A stretch of DNA of 64,000 nt from Flocculibacter collagenilyticus (GCF_016469335.1 NZ_CP059888.1:2108001-2172000), one strand, 5' to 3'. Numbered from the stretch's first letter, positions 40,225 to 49,361 are shown. The notes: generated from the letters alone by a model not told the origin. A program made the numbers and translations.

Positions 40225-40504
40225 TGTTTAATTCCTTTTTCTATTTATATTAACTCTTTATAGGCTGGCAAAAGCTTATTACGATGTCGTAGCAAAGCAT
40301 AATTTAGCAAGCTGTGAGCAATTGTCTCGAGCAGCTTGATACCCATTGAGCTTACAGGAGGCAACACATCGTATTTTTACCATATAATACTCTGTAAGCC
40401 CCCTTAAATTTACGACGTACTAAAAGTCACTACATGTAATGGTCAACTGCATATGCCCAAAAACATGTACCGTTTAATGCTTTATATAATATATTGACGC
40501 TAAA
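40225..40504. other. non-coding spacer with two inverted repeats
   Basis: Contains CAAGCTG / CAGCTTG (40308-40314 and 40332-40338) and GCTTACAG / CTGTAAGC (40350-40357 and 40392-40399). No open frame of note. These may fold in a leader or terminator, but no T-run is visible; the stretch is the promoter side of the small membrane-protein gene and the 3' side of the peroxiredoxin gene. Confidence 0.4.
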
Positions 40505-41056
40505 TCAATTCTCTTTTAGCCATGCAATTACGCTTTCAGCATTTTTATCAGGCGGAAAAACCGGATAAAACACTTTAACAATGCGCTCTTCCCTAATGAT
40601 TAACGTAATTCGTTTATAGAAACTAACACCGTTCAACTTCATTTCTAACAGTGGAAGATTCAATGTCTCTTTTAATCTAAGGTCACTATCACCAATAAGC
40701 GGAAAAGGTAGGTGAAGTCTAGCCACTTCATTTTGCAAATATGGAACATCTTGGGTAGAAAGCCCGAATACGTTGGCCCCAAGAGCAGAAAGCTCAGATT
40801 GATGATCTCGAAACGCACAACCTTGTGGAGAACATCCCCTCGCCCCAGGAATAGCATCCCATCCCTCAGGATCAACTGAATCCGCAGATGAACGAGGGTA
40901 AATATAAACTACCGTTGTTTTAGGTAGCCCTGCCAACATAATAGGTCCATTGGTTGATTCAAGCGATATTGGCGGGAAAAGCATACCTTCAAGGTGATCA
41001 CATGCACCATCATCTTCAGGAACGGGTAAATTATCCGGTAAAATTTGTTCGCTCAT
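40505..41056 (-). CDS. peroxiredoxin (AhpC/TSA family)
   Basis: 183 residues. Thioredoxin-fold peroxidase: VVYIYPRSSADS, then PGARGCSPQGCAFRDHQSELSALGANVFGLSTQDVPYLQNEVARL (cited in pieces), ending with ITLIIREERIVKVFYPVFPPDKNA. Cys75 is in the position of the peroxidatic cysteine and Cys80 follows five residues later, as in PrxQ/Bcp-type enzymes. It probably reduces peroxides in the cytoplasm using thioredoxin. No signal peptide. Single gene, about 100 bases after the GNAT gene on the same strand. Confidence 0.88.
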   Translation of the reverse strand: MSEQILPDNLPVPEDDGACDHLEGMLFPPISLESTNGPIMLAGLPKTTVVYIYPRSSADSVDPEGWDAIPGARGCSPQGCAFRDHQSELSALGANVFGLSTQDVPYLQNEVARLHLPFPLIGDSDLRLKETLNLPLLEMKLNGVSFYKRITLIIREERIVKVFYPVFPPDKNAESVIAWLKEN

Positions 41057-41157
41057 TATGTATCTCCTATATAAAAGCTAATTCTACTTTAAGTAGTCAG
41101 CTAAAACGGACTAAATGGTGTAGCAAAACGGAACCAAAGCCTGCGTTAAAAATCAAT

Positions 41158-41604
41158 TTAACCCGTTTGTGATCCGTTATACATCATATGTATTAGTGGG
41201 AATGGATTACCTTGGCCGTCCAACGCTGAGCGTCCAACTTGTTTAAAATCCATTTTTTCGTAAAACCTAATAGCATTAGGATTCTGCTCGTTTACATCCA
41301 CTTTAAATGCACCTAAATTATTTAATGCATACTTTATAAGCTTCCGCCCGATACCAATACCAAAATACTCAGGCTTTACAAATAGCATCTCAATATTTGA
41401 GTCTGCTACACCTATAAACCCTTGTATTTCACCGCTGCGCTTAACAGCACTAAGCTCAACTGCATCAAAGTATTGCTGCAAAATAAGTGGCTTAAGTTCA
41501 GAAATATTTTCTTCGGGAAGGAAATCATGAGTTGCTCGCACTGAAGCCTCCCATATTTCGATCAGTTCTTGATAATTACTCTTAGAGACTTTTACTACAT
41601 CCAT
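41158..41604 (-). CDS. GNAT family N-acetyltransferase (YjaB-like)
   Basis: 148 residues. Acetyl-CoA-dependent transferase fold with the A motif MLFVKPEYFGIGIGRKLIKYAL (the acetyl-CoA-binding Q/R-x-x-G-x-G/A loop is seen as FGIGIGR) and VNEQNPNAIRFYEKMDFKQVGRS. The start IWEASVRATHDFLPEENI and the end GQGNPFPLIHMMY closely follow E. coli YjaB. Acceptor unknown. Same strand as the peroxiredoxin. Confidence 0.9.
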   Translation of the reverse strand: MDVVKVSKSNYQELIEIWEASVRATHDFLPEENISELKPLILQQYFDAVELSAVKRSGEIQGFIGVADSNIEMLFVKPEYFGIGIGRKLIKYALNNLGAFKVDVNEQNPNAIRFYEKMDFKQVGRSALDGQGNPFPLIHMMYNGSQTG

Positions 41605-41912
41605 TACACTTTCCTTGGCTCCGATATTTTGAACCCCACACAGCCTAGCCTCGGCATTATCGTGGGTTAGCTAAGAGCCAGCGCTATAACTCGTGCTTGA
41701 TTAACTAAAAAGATAGGCTGGCATGGCTAAACATAACATACTTTTCATTGACTTAGATACTCACAAGCGTTTGTAATGCCACTACAAAGTTAAGCTGAAC
41801 AAAACCTAACCAACTGCTGGCAACCCCACTTAATGTCATTGTATAAATCAATTATTCTCCGAGAATAATATCGTGCTGACTCAAGCCAGATTTCAAATCA
41901 AACCAGTAAAGA
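41605..41912. other. gene-free spacer
   Basis: About 300 bases without a supported gene. A 7-bp inverted repeat CAGCCTA / TAGGCTG (41641-41647 and 41714-41720) is the only structure noted and may be chance. Confidence 0.4.
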
Positions 41913-42113
41913 TTAGCTGCCATTATGGTTAACTTTACTATGTTTAAAAGCCATAAATAAAACATCTAAGACAGTGATAAAAAGAACTGCCAAACAAATA
42001 AAATTAGTAGTTGATACAATAAAGCTGGATAAATCAGTTGCAAATGAAATTACGAAAAACAGCCCCAACAATGGGATTATAAAAGTTAAACCAATTAAAT
42101 ATTTAAGTTTCAT
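41913..42113 (-). CDS. small two-helix membrane protein
   Basis: 66 residues. Two hydrophobic helices (YLIGLTFIIPLLGLFFVISFA and FICLAVLFITVLDVLFMAF), with a short charged tail (KHSKVNHNGS). No family recognised. A CpxR-like direct repeat lies 67 bases upstream of its ATG, so it may belong to an envelope-stress regulon; this is inferred from the repeat alone. Confidence 0.5.
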   Translation of the reverse strand: MKLKYLIGLTFIIPLLGLFFVISFATDLSSFIVSTTNFICLAVLFITVLDVLFMAFKHSKVNHNGS

Positions 42114-42479
42114 AACGCCTCTATTTAAATCTATTTAAAAACACAGAAGTTAAATGTAAACCAAAACTCTTTTCGCAATGTAACATAAGGTAACAATGCT
42201 TACCCCTTGATTGTGCTTTATAAATTTAACAAGTACGCTCAGCTCTAAAATACAATTAGCTGGGAAAGCTGATAATTATCGAAGATGCGAATTTATTGGC
42301 TAACCTCTAACTATTTGGTTCTTCACAGCGACATTTTGAGGTCATTAAGTAGAAATGCATATGTAAAGGCCAAATGGTTAAAACACCCTTACATCATTTT
42401 TATACATATATGCTTGATATCAAACATCAAATTTCAAGATAATTTTTTTCATCTAAACAACAATTAAGGTCATTACAAA
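42114..42479. other. spacer without a supported gene
   Basis: 366 bases that carry the CpxR-like box (42180-42195) and presumably the divergent promoters. An open frame at 42285-42467 has no ribosome-binding site and a non-protein-like composition, so it is not called. Confidence 0.5.
42180..42195 (-). promoter_or_regulatory. CpxR-like box upstream of small membrane protein
   Basis: GTAACATAAGGTAACA: two GTAAC cores with a five-base spacer. The known CpxR consensus in E. coli is GTAAA-N5-GTAAA. An almost identical sequence lies in front of the CpxRA-like genes at 47271. It is 67 bases from the small membrane-protein ATG and 285 bases from the VOC gene. Confidence 0.45.
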
Positions 42480-42836
42480 ATGAAATTGGATTATTGTGTT
42501 CTTGGTACTAATAACATGCAGCAGGCAATTGAATTCTACGATGCTTTGTTTGAAGGCACAGCTCTCACCCAGGCGTTTAAAACCGACAGAATGAACTATT
42601 GGCAATGTGAGAGTTTCGCTTTTGCTATAGCAATACCATTTGATGGTCTACCTGCAACCAATGGAAACGGCACTATGTTTGGCATAAACGTGGGCTCTGA
42701 AGAAGAAGTTAATCGACTATACGAACAGGCTATTAAATTGGGTGGCAGCTGCGAAGGAGAACCGGGAGTACGCGGCCCAAAATATTCAGCCTATATAAGA
42801 GATCTAGACAGAAATAAAATTGTATTCTCAGCCTGA
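42480..42836 (+). CDS. VOC family protein (glyoxalase/bleomycin-resistance fold)
   Basis: 118 residues, the usual size for a single VOC domain. Begins MKLDYCVLGTNNMQQAIEFYDALFEG, continues with TMFGINVGSEEEVNRLYEQAIKLGG and ends GPKYSAYIRDLDRNKIVFSA, typical of small metal-dependent lyase/isomerase or dioxygenase-like proteins. A metal-binding glutamate would be expected near the ends of the two repeats, but the final residue context is VFSA rather than the common E; metal binding is uncertain. Reaction unknown. Confidence 0.87.
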   Translation: MKLDYCVLGTNNMQQAIEFYDALFEGTALTQAFKTDRMNYWQCESFAFAIAIPFDGLPATNGNGTMFGINVGSEEEVNRLYEQAIKLGGSCEGEPGVRGPKYSAYIRDLDRNKIVFSA

Positions 42837-42978
42837 AAATAATGGTCGTAGGTTCGCACTTTGCCAGCAACTGTAGCGCTTTACGACACCTACCATTTTT
42901 AAAGTATTTAATCAAAAAAACATTAAAAAATTCACGCTCCTTATTGGGGCTCCGAACTAAATAAAGGAAATATATAAG

Positions 42979-44445
42979 GTGTTATTAACCCCAAGATTTA
43001 AAGCATTAAGTTTTCTATTTTTTTCAATTATATTTAGTGAGCCAATGTATGCTGATACCAACGATGTGAATCACATTGTCGATAAAGTGATAAAGGCTTA
43101 CGGCGGAACAAAACTAACTCAAGCAAACAGTATCAAAATCATAGATTACAACAAAGGCCCTTGGCGTGGGGAGAGCGAAGTACCCAACATCCATGAAATA
43201 TGGCGTATTAATGAAGAATTAACGATAGATTTTAAAAATAAACGTAAAAGCCTACTGACCTATCGCGTTCCTCGCACCACAATAGATTTGGAGAAGTGGA
43301 TTGTGAGTGAAGATAAAGCAATAGCCTATGATATCTTGCATGGCAAATACGCTGTACATAACTGGGCTAAGTTCGATAGTTTTGGTGGTTTTTACGCCGA
43401 ATCCTCTAGTGACACTCTTTATGCAAAATCGCTAAATGAGAATCGCCAAGGAGCCACTTTTTCCGGCAAAGAAACCTATCGAGGTAGAGTGCACCAGAAG
43501 CTCAACATCGAAAACGACCATGGCTGGACACTGACATACTACATAGATAAACAAGCTGGTGTAATCCGCAAGTTAATTAGATTACACGCAAGTGGCAGAC
43601 AAATGGTGTATGTGTTTTCTAATCATCAACAGTCAAAAGGGGTTACTTACGCTCGAGATATGAATTTGCTCGTTGATGGTGAGCTAAATTTAGTTTCGAT
43701 TAAACGAGATATTGAAATGCTCCCTGATTTAGACAATGAGTTCAAGCATTATGAACACTTTGTACCATGGGGAGAAGAGTTCTACACAAACAAAATTACG
43801 GCTAAAATGGTAGCTAATGGCGTTTATCAAGCTGGAAAAGGACGAGATCGTACGGTTTTTATTGAGAATAAAGACTATCTAATCGCTATAGGTAGCGCAA
43901 AGCACTTGCAGGCCAACTATAAGCAGTTCAAGGAACTTACTGGATCTGAAAAGGCAATAAAATTTTATGTAGTCACTCATCATCATGGCGGCAATTTAAG
44001 AGGTTTAAATAATGCTGTGGAAATGGGCGCGACTCTAGTCGTATCGGAAGCGCATCAGCAATTGGTTATCGACTCATTAAGCAGCCCCTTGGCAAAGGAG
44101 AAGCTGACGCTAGTCTCCGATAGAAAGCCTCTTACAATAGCCGACCTAAAGCTATTTGATATCGCTACTGCTCACTCTCAGCATTATTTGGTCAGTTATC
44201 TTGAGTCAGAAAAACTCGTCATTGCAGATGAACACTATGAGACTAACTTAAAAACAGGCAAGCCTCGCATCTTCAAAGATATGGTGGTATTCCATGATGC
44301 AATAAAAAAACTCGATATTCGGGTAGAACACTTGATTGACTTTCGCAGCTTGCGCCTGATTTCTATTGATGAGTTAGAATCTTGGACGCAAAACTTTGAA
44401 CCAAAGCGCTGTCCACCAGGCTATGCAATTTGTGAGAAGGGGTAA
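42979..44445 (+). CDS. exported metallo-beta-lactamase-fold protein with degenerate metal site
   Basis: 488 residues from a GTG at 42979 (AAGGAA nine bases upstream). Signal peptide: FKALSFLFFSIIFSEPMYA. Residues about 27-260 form an N-terminal domain with no family recognised (beta-rich; GKETYRGRVHQKLNI). The C-terminal part is MBL-like: VFIENKDYLIAIGS, FYVVTHHHGGNLRGL (His334-336) and VISEAH/IADEHYETNLKTGK. The canonical HxHxDH is replaced by HHHGGN, so the second metal ligands Asp and His are lost. It may be a catalytically altered or structural MBL. Followed at 190 bases by another MBL lipoprotein. Confidence 0.75.
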   Translation: MLLTPRFKALSFLFFSIIFSEPMYADTNDVNHIVDKVIKAYGGTKLTQANSIKIIDYNKGPWRGESEVPNIHEIWRINEELTIDFKNKRKSLLTYRVPRTTIDLEKWIVSEDKAIAYDILHGKYAVHNWAKFDSFGGFYAESSSDTLYAKSLNENRQGATFSGKETYRGRVHQKLNIENDHGWTLTYYIDKQAGVIRKLIRLHASGRQMVYVFSNHQQSKGVTYARDMNLLVDGELNLVSIKRDIEMLPDLDNEFKHYEHFVPWGEEFYTNKITAKMVANGVYQAGKGRDRTVFIENKDYLIAIGSAKHLQANYKQFKELTGSEKAIKFYVVTHHHGGNLRGLNNAVEMGATLVVSEAHQQLVIDSLSSPLAKEKLTLVSDRKPLTIADLKLFDIATAHSQHYLVSYLESEKLVIADEHYETNLKTGKPRIFKDMVVFHDAIKKLDIRVEHLIDFRSLRLISIDELESWTQNFEPKRCPPGYAICEKG

Positions 44446-44632
44446 TATCCGACTTTAAGGGCTGGCAAACAGCTGGCCCTGAAAGCTTGAAGGTTTAAGG
44501 AAAGTTACAATTGAAAAAACCTCTACTCTCTTCAGGTTTATTTTGTTAATCCTCCTTGTAATAAGAAGAGATTGTTAAGCCTATCACAATCGTTCAAGCC
44601 CTATTTTTACTACTTATTAGGTATTATTATTT

Positions 44633-45751
44633 ATGAAAACGAGTAAAAGTCCTATGGCTATTATGATCGCCACAATTTTTATTTGCGGCTGTCAGCCAGA
44701 TATAACACAAATCGATAACGTTCGATACAACAAGGCTGACTCAAGGTATAGGAATATATACCCTGCCAATTATCAAGGTAAAGGACCACACAACCGTTAC
44801 GATAGAATGAACTTCTTAAAACCGGAAGAAGTGAAAGCGGTAGAAAAATCATTACTCGGATTCGCTTATTCAGGAATTAATAAAACTGAAGGTTTTAGGT
44901 ACAACGATATGCTTTTTCGCGATGTAGACATAGAAGCCAAAAACATTAACCGAGTCACGTGGTTAGGACATGCTAGCTTTTTGATTCAATTGGGCAATAA
45001 TGATGCTCTTGTAACTGATCCTGTATTTGAGGAATTTGATGGTTTCGGCTGGCTTGGTAGCAAGTTAGACGATTCACTTAAAAGACTAGGCGCAGCTCCA
45101 ATTAAAAGTGCACAGTTGCCATTTGTCAGCGGAGTGGTAATTTCTCACAATCACTATGACCACTTGAGTAGCTCAACTTTGAGTGGATTTAGTGAAGGTA
45201 CTCGACTTTATTTACCGCTAGATAATGCAGATGATGCAAATTTTAATATAGGCTCCATTACTGAAATGGATTGGTTCACTCAAACCCGCCACAATGATAC
45301 GACTATCCATTTTTTACCGGCAAACCACACTTCAAACCGCAGTTTCTCTGATTATGATGAAAGCCTGTGGGGGAGTTGGCTATTTGATGATGGAACCACA
45401 CGTATCTATTTTGCGGGTGATACAGGCTACAGCCCAATTTTTCAGGACATTGCACAATACATCGGTGATATAGATGTTTGCTTAATGCCAATTGTAGCCT
45501 ACCCTGGGCCCGCAAGAAAAATGCACCTATCTCCCGAAGATGCGATACGTGCTGCTCAAGATCTTGGGTGTCGCGTGTTTATTCCCTGGGGCTACGGCAC
45601 ATGGTCACTTGGGTATGAGCATGTAAACGAGCCATTACGAAGATTGGCAAAGGTGGTAGAAGATGTAAAACCTGACTTTATCGTAAAACCACTGAAAGTG
45701 GGCGAGCACGTTGACTTTCTTGAGCTATTAAAAATAGCCTTTAATGAATGA
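44633..45751 (+). CDS. NAPE-PLD/UlaG-like metallo-beta-lactamase lipoprotein
   Basis: 372 residues. Lipoprotein signal peptide with lipobox ICGC (Cys20). The MBL domain carries WLGHASFLIQLGNNDALVTDPVFEE, the complete zinc motif SHNHYDHLS (His172, His174, Asp176, His177), FLPANHTSNRSFSDYDESLWGSW, IYFAGDTGYSPIFQDI and HLSPEDAIRAAQDLGCRVFIPWGYGTW. The architecture is that of N-acylphosphatidylethanolamine phospholipase D and related hydrolases (ROMO-type). It is probably an envelope-anchored metal-dependent phosphodiesterase; the substrate is unknown. Confidence 0.9.
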   Translation: MKTSKSPMAIMIATIFICGCQPDITQIDNVRYNKADSRYRNIYPANYQGKGPHNRYDRMNFLKPEEVKAVEKSLLGFAYSGINKTEGFRYNDMLFRDVDIEAKNINRVTWLGHASFLIQLGNNDALVTDPVFEEFDGFGWLGSKLDDSLKRLGAAPIKSAQLPFVSGVVISHNHYDHLSSSTLSGFSEGTRLYLPLDNADDANFNIGSITEMDWFTQTRHNDTTIHFLPANHTSNRSFSDYDESLWGSWLFDDGTTRIYFAGDTGYSPIFQDIAQYIGDIDVCLMPIVAYPGPARKMHLSPEDAIRAAQDLGCRVFIPWGYGTWSLGYEHVNEPLRRLAKVVEDVKPDFIVKPLKVGEHVDFLELLKIAFNE

Positions 45752-45788
45752 TCATAGATCGCGCGCTTCGTGCGATTATTATCGATAC

Positions 45789-46475
45789 TCAGTAATCCGT
45801 CGAGTGTGTAGGGTTCTTGCCTTTCTTATTGGTTAAAGCAGTATTGAAAACCCAATAAAAGGTAATCAAAATGACAAAGACAACCGGTGCAAGTAAAAAC
45901 TCAATGGTTCTTATTGCTTCGGGAATATGCATGGCCTGCCCCAGAAAAAAAGCGGCTGTTGACATAAAAAGAGGGAAAAACATTCGCCAAAGATGACGTA
46001 TCAATTTGTCCTTGCCTTGCAATCCTCCGAGCTTGATATAGCGATAATCTGCGACACTGCAAAAAGCCAATACACTGCCAAATATCACATAAGCCGTTGT
46101 ACCAAACCCGCCCAGTTTGCCATCAGGCATCAGCGTTGTTTGGTATGCAAACCCGAAGAGCCCCAGAAACAGTAGTGTAGCGAAGCCAAACAGAAACCGG
46201 TCGGCAAGGTTGATCTGATTATCTGGCTGTCGAATGACATTGATGGCCGAAAGTACAAAATAGCAAAGGACCAAGCCGTTCATGATTGAAATTGGTACAT
46301 ATCGTACTACCGCAATGATTGTGCCGCTGATGCCTAGAGTTAGCATAGATAAAACATAAACATTGCCCAATTGCCTATGGAATGCGTTGCCTTTTTTTGC
46401 CAGGATTGCAGTGAAGCCTGTCAATAACACAACAACACCTGCCGTGATATGAATAAGAATTGCGATGAAAATCAT
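45789..46475 (-). CDS. DUF2306-type multi-pass membrane protein
   Basis: 228 residues, about seven helices. The first helix and loop (IAILIHITAGVVVLLTGFTAILAKKGNAFHRQLGNVYVLSML) carry the histidine-containing H-x9-G and KG-x-x-H-R-x-x-G patterns of DUF2306, a predicted heme-linked or cytochrome b561-like membrane family. A basic linker (RYIKLGGLQGKDKLIRHLWRMF) separates two halves. It lies 18 bases from the following membrane gene on the same strand and is convergent with the NAPE-PLD-like gene. Function unknown. Confidence 0.8.
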   Translation of the reverse strand: MIFIAILIHITAGVVVLLTGFTAILAKKGNAFHRQLGNVYVLSMLTLGISGTIIAVVRYVPISIMNGLVLCYFVLSAINVIRQPDNQINLADRFLFGFATLLFLGLFGFAYQTTLMPDGKLGGFGTTAYVIFGSVLAFCSVADYRYIKLGGLQGKDKLIRHLWRMFFPLFMSTAAFFLGQAMHIPEAIRTIEFLLAPVVFVILITFYWVFNTALTNKKGKNPTHSTDY

Positions 46476-46493
46476 AAGGTACCGCTCCTGTGG

Positions 46494-47213
46494 TTATTGT
46501 GCTGTTTTGTTTTCTGTGGACGCTTCATACAATGGCTTTTTAAAGCCCCAAATCAAAAGATAAAAAGGAACAATAATCTGAGTTATGGCTAAAGGAAGTT
46601 GAATAATGTTAGGAATTGACGCTTCGAAAAACGTATGTGCAACGGCGATCAGTTGCAATATCACAGAAAATAGCGCAAATCCGCAAAGTAGAACAGGGAG
46701 CAGTTGATTGCGCAACAGCAGTAGGTAGAAGAGCAATAAGCTGAAGCTGGAGATAAAAATGGAGAAAAAATGCGCTTCATTTCTTCCGCTAGTCAGGATA
46801 GTTCTCACTAAGGTTGACGTCTCCGCAGATATATCATTGTTGGGTACATTAATGGTGGCCAGATAAGTGACGTACTCAGACAGTTTTGCATATTCATAAG
46901 CGCACAATGTAATACCAATAGTGGCGAATACAACAATTGTAATAAACAGTGTGGTGTGCTGGTTGATAGACTTTTTTGGTATTAATAAGCCAAACGCCAA
47001 ATTCATGGTACTGATCATTAAAGCAACTAGCGTTGCGCCCCCCAGTATGCTAGTGAGGTCACTAACAAGGGTTTCGCCGTTGTAGGCCAAAATAGGTTTC
47101 AGAAAATAGAAATTTAGAAGTAACCCCAGAACCATCTGCAACAGCATCATTATGGCAATAATTCTGGCAGAGTGTGTCGGGTTCAGATTCCCTTGTACAA
47201 ATATTGTTTGCAT
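46494..47213 (-). CDS. DUF4386-like multi-pass membrane protein
   Basis: 239 residues from the ATG at 47213 (GAGGA eight bases upstream); a TTG at 47228 would add five residues. About six helices: ARIIAIMMLLQMVLGLLLNFYF, LGGATLVALMISTMNLAFGLLI, TLFITIVVFATIGITLCAY, FFSIFISSFSLLLFYLLLL, LLPVLLCGFALFSVILQLIAV, QLPLAITQIIVPFYLLIWGFK. The last helix resembles the C-terminal of DUF4386. Divergent from the response-regulator gene with the CpxR-like box in between, so it may be regulated by that system. Function unknown. Confidence 0.68.
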   Translation of the reverse strand: MQTIFVQGNLNPTHSARIIAIMMLLQMVLGLLLNFYFLKPILAYNGETLVSDLTSILGGATLVALMISTMNLAFGLLIPKKSINQHTTLFITIVVFATIGITLCAYEYAKLSEYVTYLATINVPNNDISAETSTLVRTILTSGRNEAHFFSIFISSFSLLLFYLLLLRNQLLPVLLCGFALFSVILQLIAVAHTFFEASIPNIIQLPLAITQIIVPFYLLIWGFKKPLYEASTENKTAQ

Positions 47214-47270
47214 AAGTTCATTCCTCAAAATGTAGTAGAATGATCTTACTTAACTATGAAAGCCTTTAGG

Positions 47271-47286
47271 GTAACATAGTGTAACA
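47271..47286. promoter_or_regulatory. CpxR-like box between membrane gene and response-regulator gene
   Basis: GTAACATAGTGTAACA: GTAAC repeated with a 10-base period, like the E. coli CpxR consensus GTAAA-N5-GTAAA. It lies 73 bases before the response-regulator ATG and 58 bases before the divergent membrane-protein ATG, well placed to regulate both (autoregulation). Confidence 0.55.
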
Positions 47287-47358
47287 ATCTCATTTGGGGG
47301 TTTGTGGTTTGACCTAGCTTGACCCAGTATGGTACTGAACTAAAGAGTAAAATGAACG

Positions 47359-48057
47359 ATGACCAAACTATTAATAATTGACGATGATAGCAGTCTTACC
47401 GAAAATTTATCCCTGTTTTTTCAGCAGCATCACTTTGACTTGATTTGTGCAAATGAGCCACAACAAGGATATGAGTTGATTGGGCTGGAGTCTCCAAAAC
47501 TAGTACTGTTAGACGTGATGATGCCAGGTATTGACGGCTTCACATTGTGCAAGCAAATTCGGCAAGCCTATACTTTGCCTATCATTATGTTAACGGCCAG
47601 AGGGCGACTCGAAGATAAAGTACATGGCTTTGAACTTGGAGTGGACGATTATTTGCCTAAGCCATTTGAACCTGCGGAACTCCTTGCGAGAGTGCAAGCG
47701 TTATTGCGACGCAGTTTTAGTCAGGAACAAAGCTCAACAGAACAACAGGGAGTCTTGTTTTTTGCCGGTTTAGCTATCTTTAGCGCGCAACAGATAGTTA
47801 AAGTGGATGGTGAAAATGTGCATTTATCGGGCATGGAGTTCCACTTGTTAAAGGCGCTAGCTTCTAATCCCGGAAAAGTATTCAATCGTGAACAAATTAT
47901 CGGTGTGGTGAAAGGTGTAGAAGTGGATTTGTTTGGGCGCTCAGTGGATATTTTACTGAGCAGACTTCGTCAAAAGCTCAATGACTCAGTCTCCTCTCCA
48001 AGATTTATTAAAACCATAAGGGGTGTTGGTTACACCTTTATTGCGACACCTTTATGA
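47359..48057 (+). CDS. OmpR-family response regulator, CpxR-like
   Basis: 232 residues. The receiver domain has the acidic pocket IDDD (Asp9/Asp10), phosphorylation site Asp52 in VLLDVMMPGIDGF, Thr79 in IIMLTARG and Lys101 in LPKPF. It is followed by a winged helix DNA-binding domain (about 135-232) ending FIKTIRGVGYTFIA. Length and the motif LELGxDDYLPKPF-like segment are close to CpxR of E. coli. It overlaps the sensor kinase by four bases. The box at 47271 supports a CpxR-like role. An envelope-stress role is inferred. Confidence 0.93.
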   Translation: MTKLLIIDDDSSLTENLSLFFQQHHFDLICANEPQQGYELIGLESPKLVLLDVMMPGIDGFTLCKQIRQAYTLPIIMLTARGRLEDKVHGFELGVDDYLPKPFEPAELLARVQALLRRSFSQEQSSTEQQGVLFFAGLAIFSAQQIVKVDGENVHLSGMEFHLLKALASNPGKVFNREQIIGVVKGVEVDLFGRSVDILLSRLRQKLNDSVSSPRFIKTIRGVGYTFIATPL

Positions 48058-49361
48058 TAATTACACATCTAAATTTATACGCTCGTTTTTTCCTACTATT
48101 CACCATCACCACAATTTTGCTAGTGGGGTTCATCATTTTAGGCAGTTTTGCCATCTCTGAACAAGAAGCGGTGGAGATCGTTTCTGACAGAAAAGCAGCG
48201 TTGCTAGTCATGATGCAGGAGCTCGTCAAAGAACCCGTTGATATTGAAGCTCTTACTACAGAAGCTAAAAAGAACCGGGTGGAGATTCAAATAACCTATG
48301 GAACTGAGAAATGGCTAACGGGCAGCCCTTTACCTTCACCTGAGAAATTGACAAAGGATGCCATTGGTATTGGTGAATTGTATTTCAAAAAGTTAGATTC
48401 CAGATACTTTCTATCAACGGAGTTTGACGGCTATACCATTACCGTAACATCAAAAATCGCCAATCTAATAGTGTTTCCCGATTGGATTATTTATTGGCCA
48501 TGGTTTGCTGTACTTGTCGTATTGTTACTGAGCTACTGGTTATTGAATGGGCAGCTATCAGCTATTAACAGTGCCATAAACAGTGCAACTGAGATCAGTC
48601 ATGGAAACCTGAAATATCGAATTGCATCACACCCAAACAACGACCTTGGAAAACTCACAAGGGGACTTAATAAAATGGCCGAAAGTCTCGAACAATTGTT
48701 CTCTGCCAAAACAGAGTTGTTACTTTCAGTTAGTCACGAGTTGCGCTCTCCTATGGCTAGAATAAAGGTGTTACTGGCGTTACTGGAACAGGGTGAAGTC
48801 ACAAGAAAGTTAGGCCATGAAGTCGATAAAATGGATGAGATTGTAGAGCAACTACTGGAAAGCGAACGCCTTAAAAACGCAGAAACCTTGCTCAATATCG
48901 ACACATACTTTTTGCCCAATGTGATCAATACGATTTTGCATTCTTATTTCAAAGAAACACCGGTTCGGGTGAAAGACCACATTCCAGAAATCGCTGTACA
49001 AATTGACTTGGGCCGCTTTAAGTTTTTGGTCAAGAATCTTATTGATAATGCTTTGAAACACAGCGGTTCTGAAGCTCCGGTTATCATTCAATGTTTTGAG
49101 GAAAATCAGAACGTGGAAATCACTGTTCGCGATTTCGGTGCAGGCATCGAAGCGGAGCATCTTGAAAAGATCTTTGAACCTTTTACGCAAGGCAGCCATA
49201 TCATTCACCGCTCAAATAAAGGTGTCGGATTAGGACTGTATTTGTGCCGCCAGATTGCACGAGCTCATGGCGGTGATATTTCAGTAAAAAGTGTGGTCGG
49301 AAAAGGAAGTGAATTCAGCGCCAGATTACCCATTAATAAGAGTGTAAAAAAATCTGTGTAA
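48054..49361 (+). CDS. sensor histidine kinase, CpxA-like
   Basis: 435 residues. Helix 1 (RFFLLFTITTILLVGFIILGSFA, about 11-33), a periplasmic sensor domain of about 105 residues, helix 2 (WIIYWPWFAVLVVLLLSYWLL, about 144-164), a HAMP linker (about 165-215), the dimerisation domain with phospho-accepting His228 in SVSHELRSPMARIKV, and the ATPase domain with N-box LIDNALKHSG, G1 RDFGAGIEAEHLEKIFEPF and G2 GVGLGLYLCRQI. Partner of the response regulator just upstream. The periplasmic domain is short and not homologous at sight to the E. coli sensor. An IS982 remnant begins 12 bases after its stop. Confidence 0.94.
   Translation: MIITHLNLYARFFLLFTITTILLVGFIILGSFAISEQEAVEIVSDRKAALLVMMQELVKEPVDIEALTTEAKKNRVEIQITYGTEKWLTGSPLPSPEKLTKDAIGIGELYFKKLDSRYFLSTEFDGYTITVTSKIANLIVFPDWIIYWPWFAVLVVLLLSYWLLNGQLSAINSAINSATEISHGNLKYRIASHPNNDLGKLTRGLNKMAESLEQLFSAKTELLLSVSHELRSPMARIKVLLALLEQGEVTRKLGHEVDKMDEIVEQLLESERLKNAETLLNIDTYFLPNVINTILHSYFKETPVRVKDHIPEIAVQIDLGRFKFLVKNLIDNALKHSGSEAPVIIQCFEENQNVEITVRDFGAGIEAEHLEKIFEPFTQGSHIIHRSNKGVGLGLYLCRQIARAHGGDISVKSVVGKGSEFSARLPINKSVKKSV

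Noticed and set aside
42285-42467. 60-codon open frame upstream of the VOC gene
   Set aside because: No ribosome-binding site and no known motif; it sits in a probable promoter spacer.
44446-44632. hairpin after the first MBL gene (AGGGCTGG...GGCCCT) as a terminator
   Set aside because: The stem is imperfect and no T-run follows, so it is not called.
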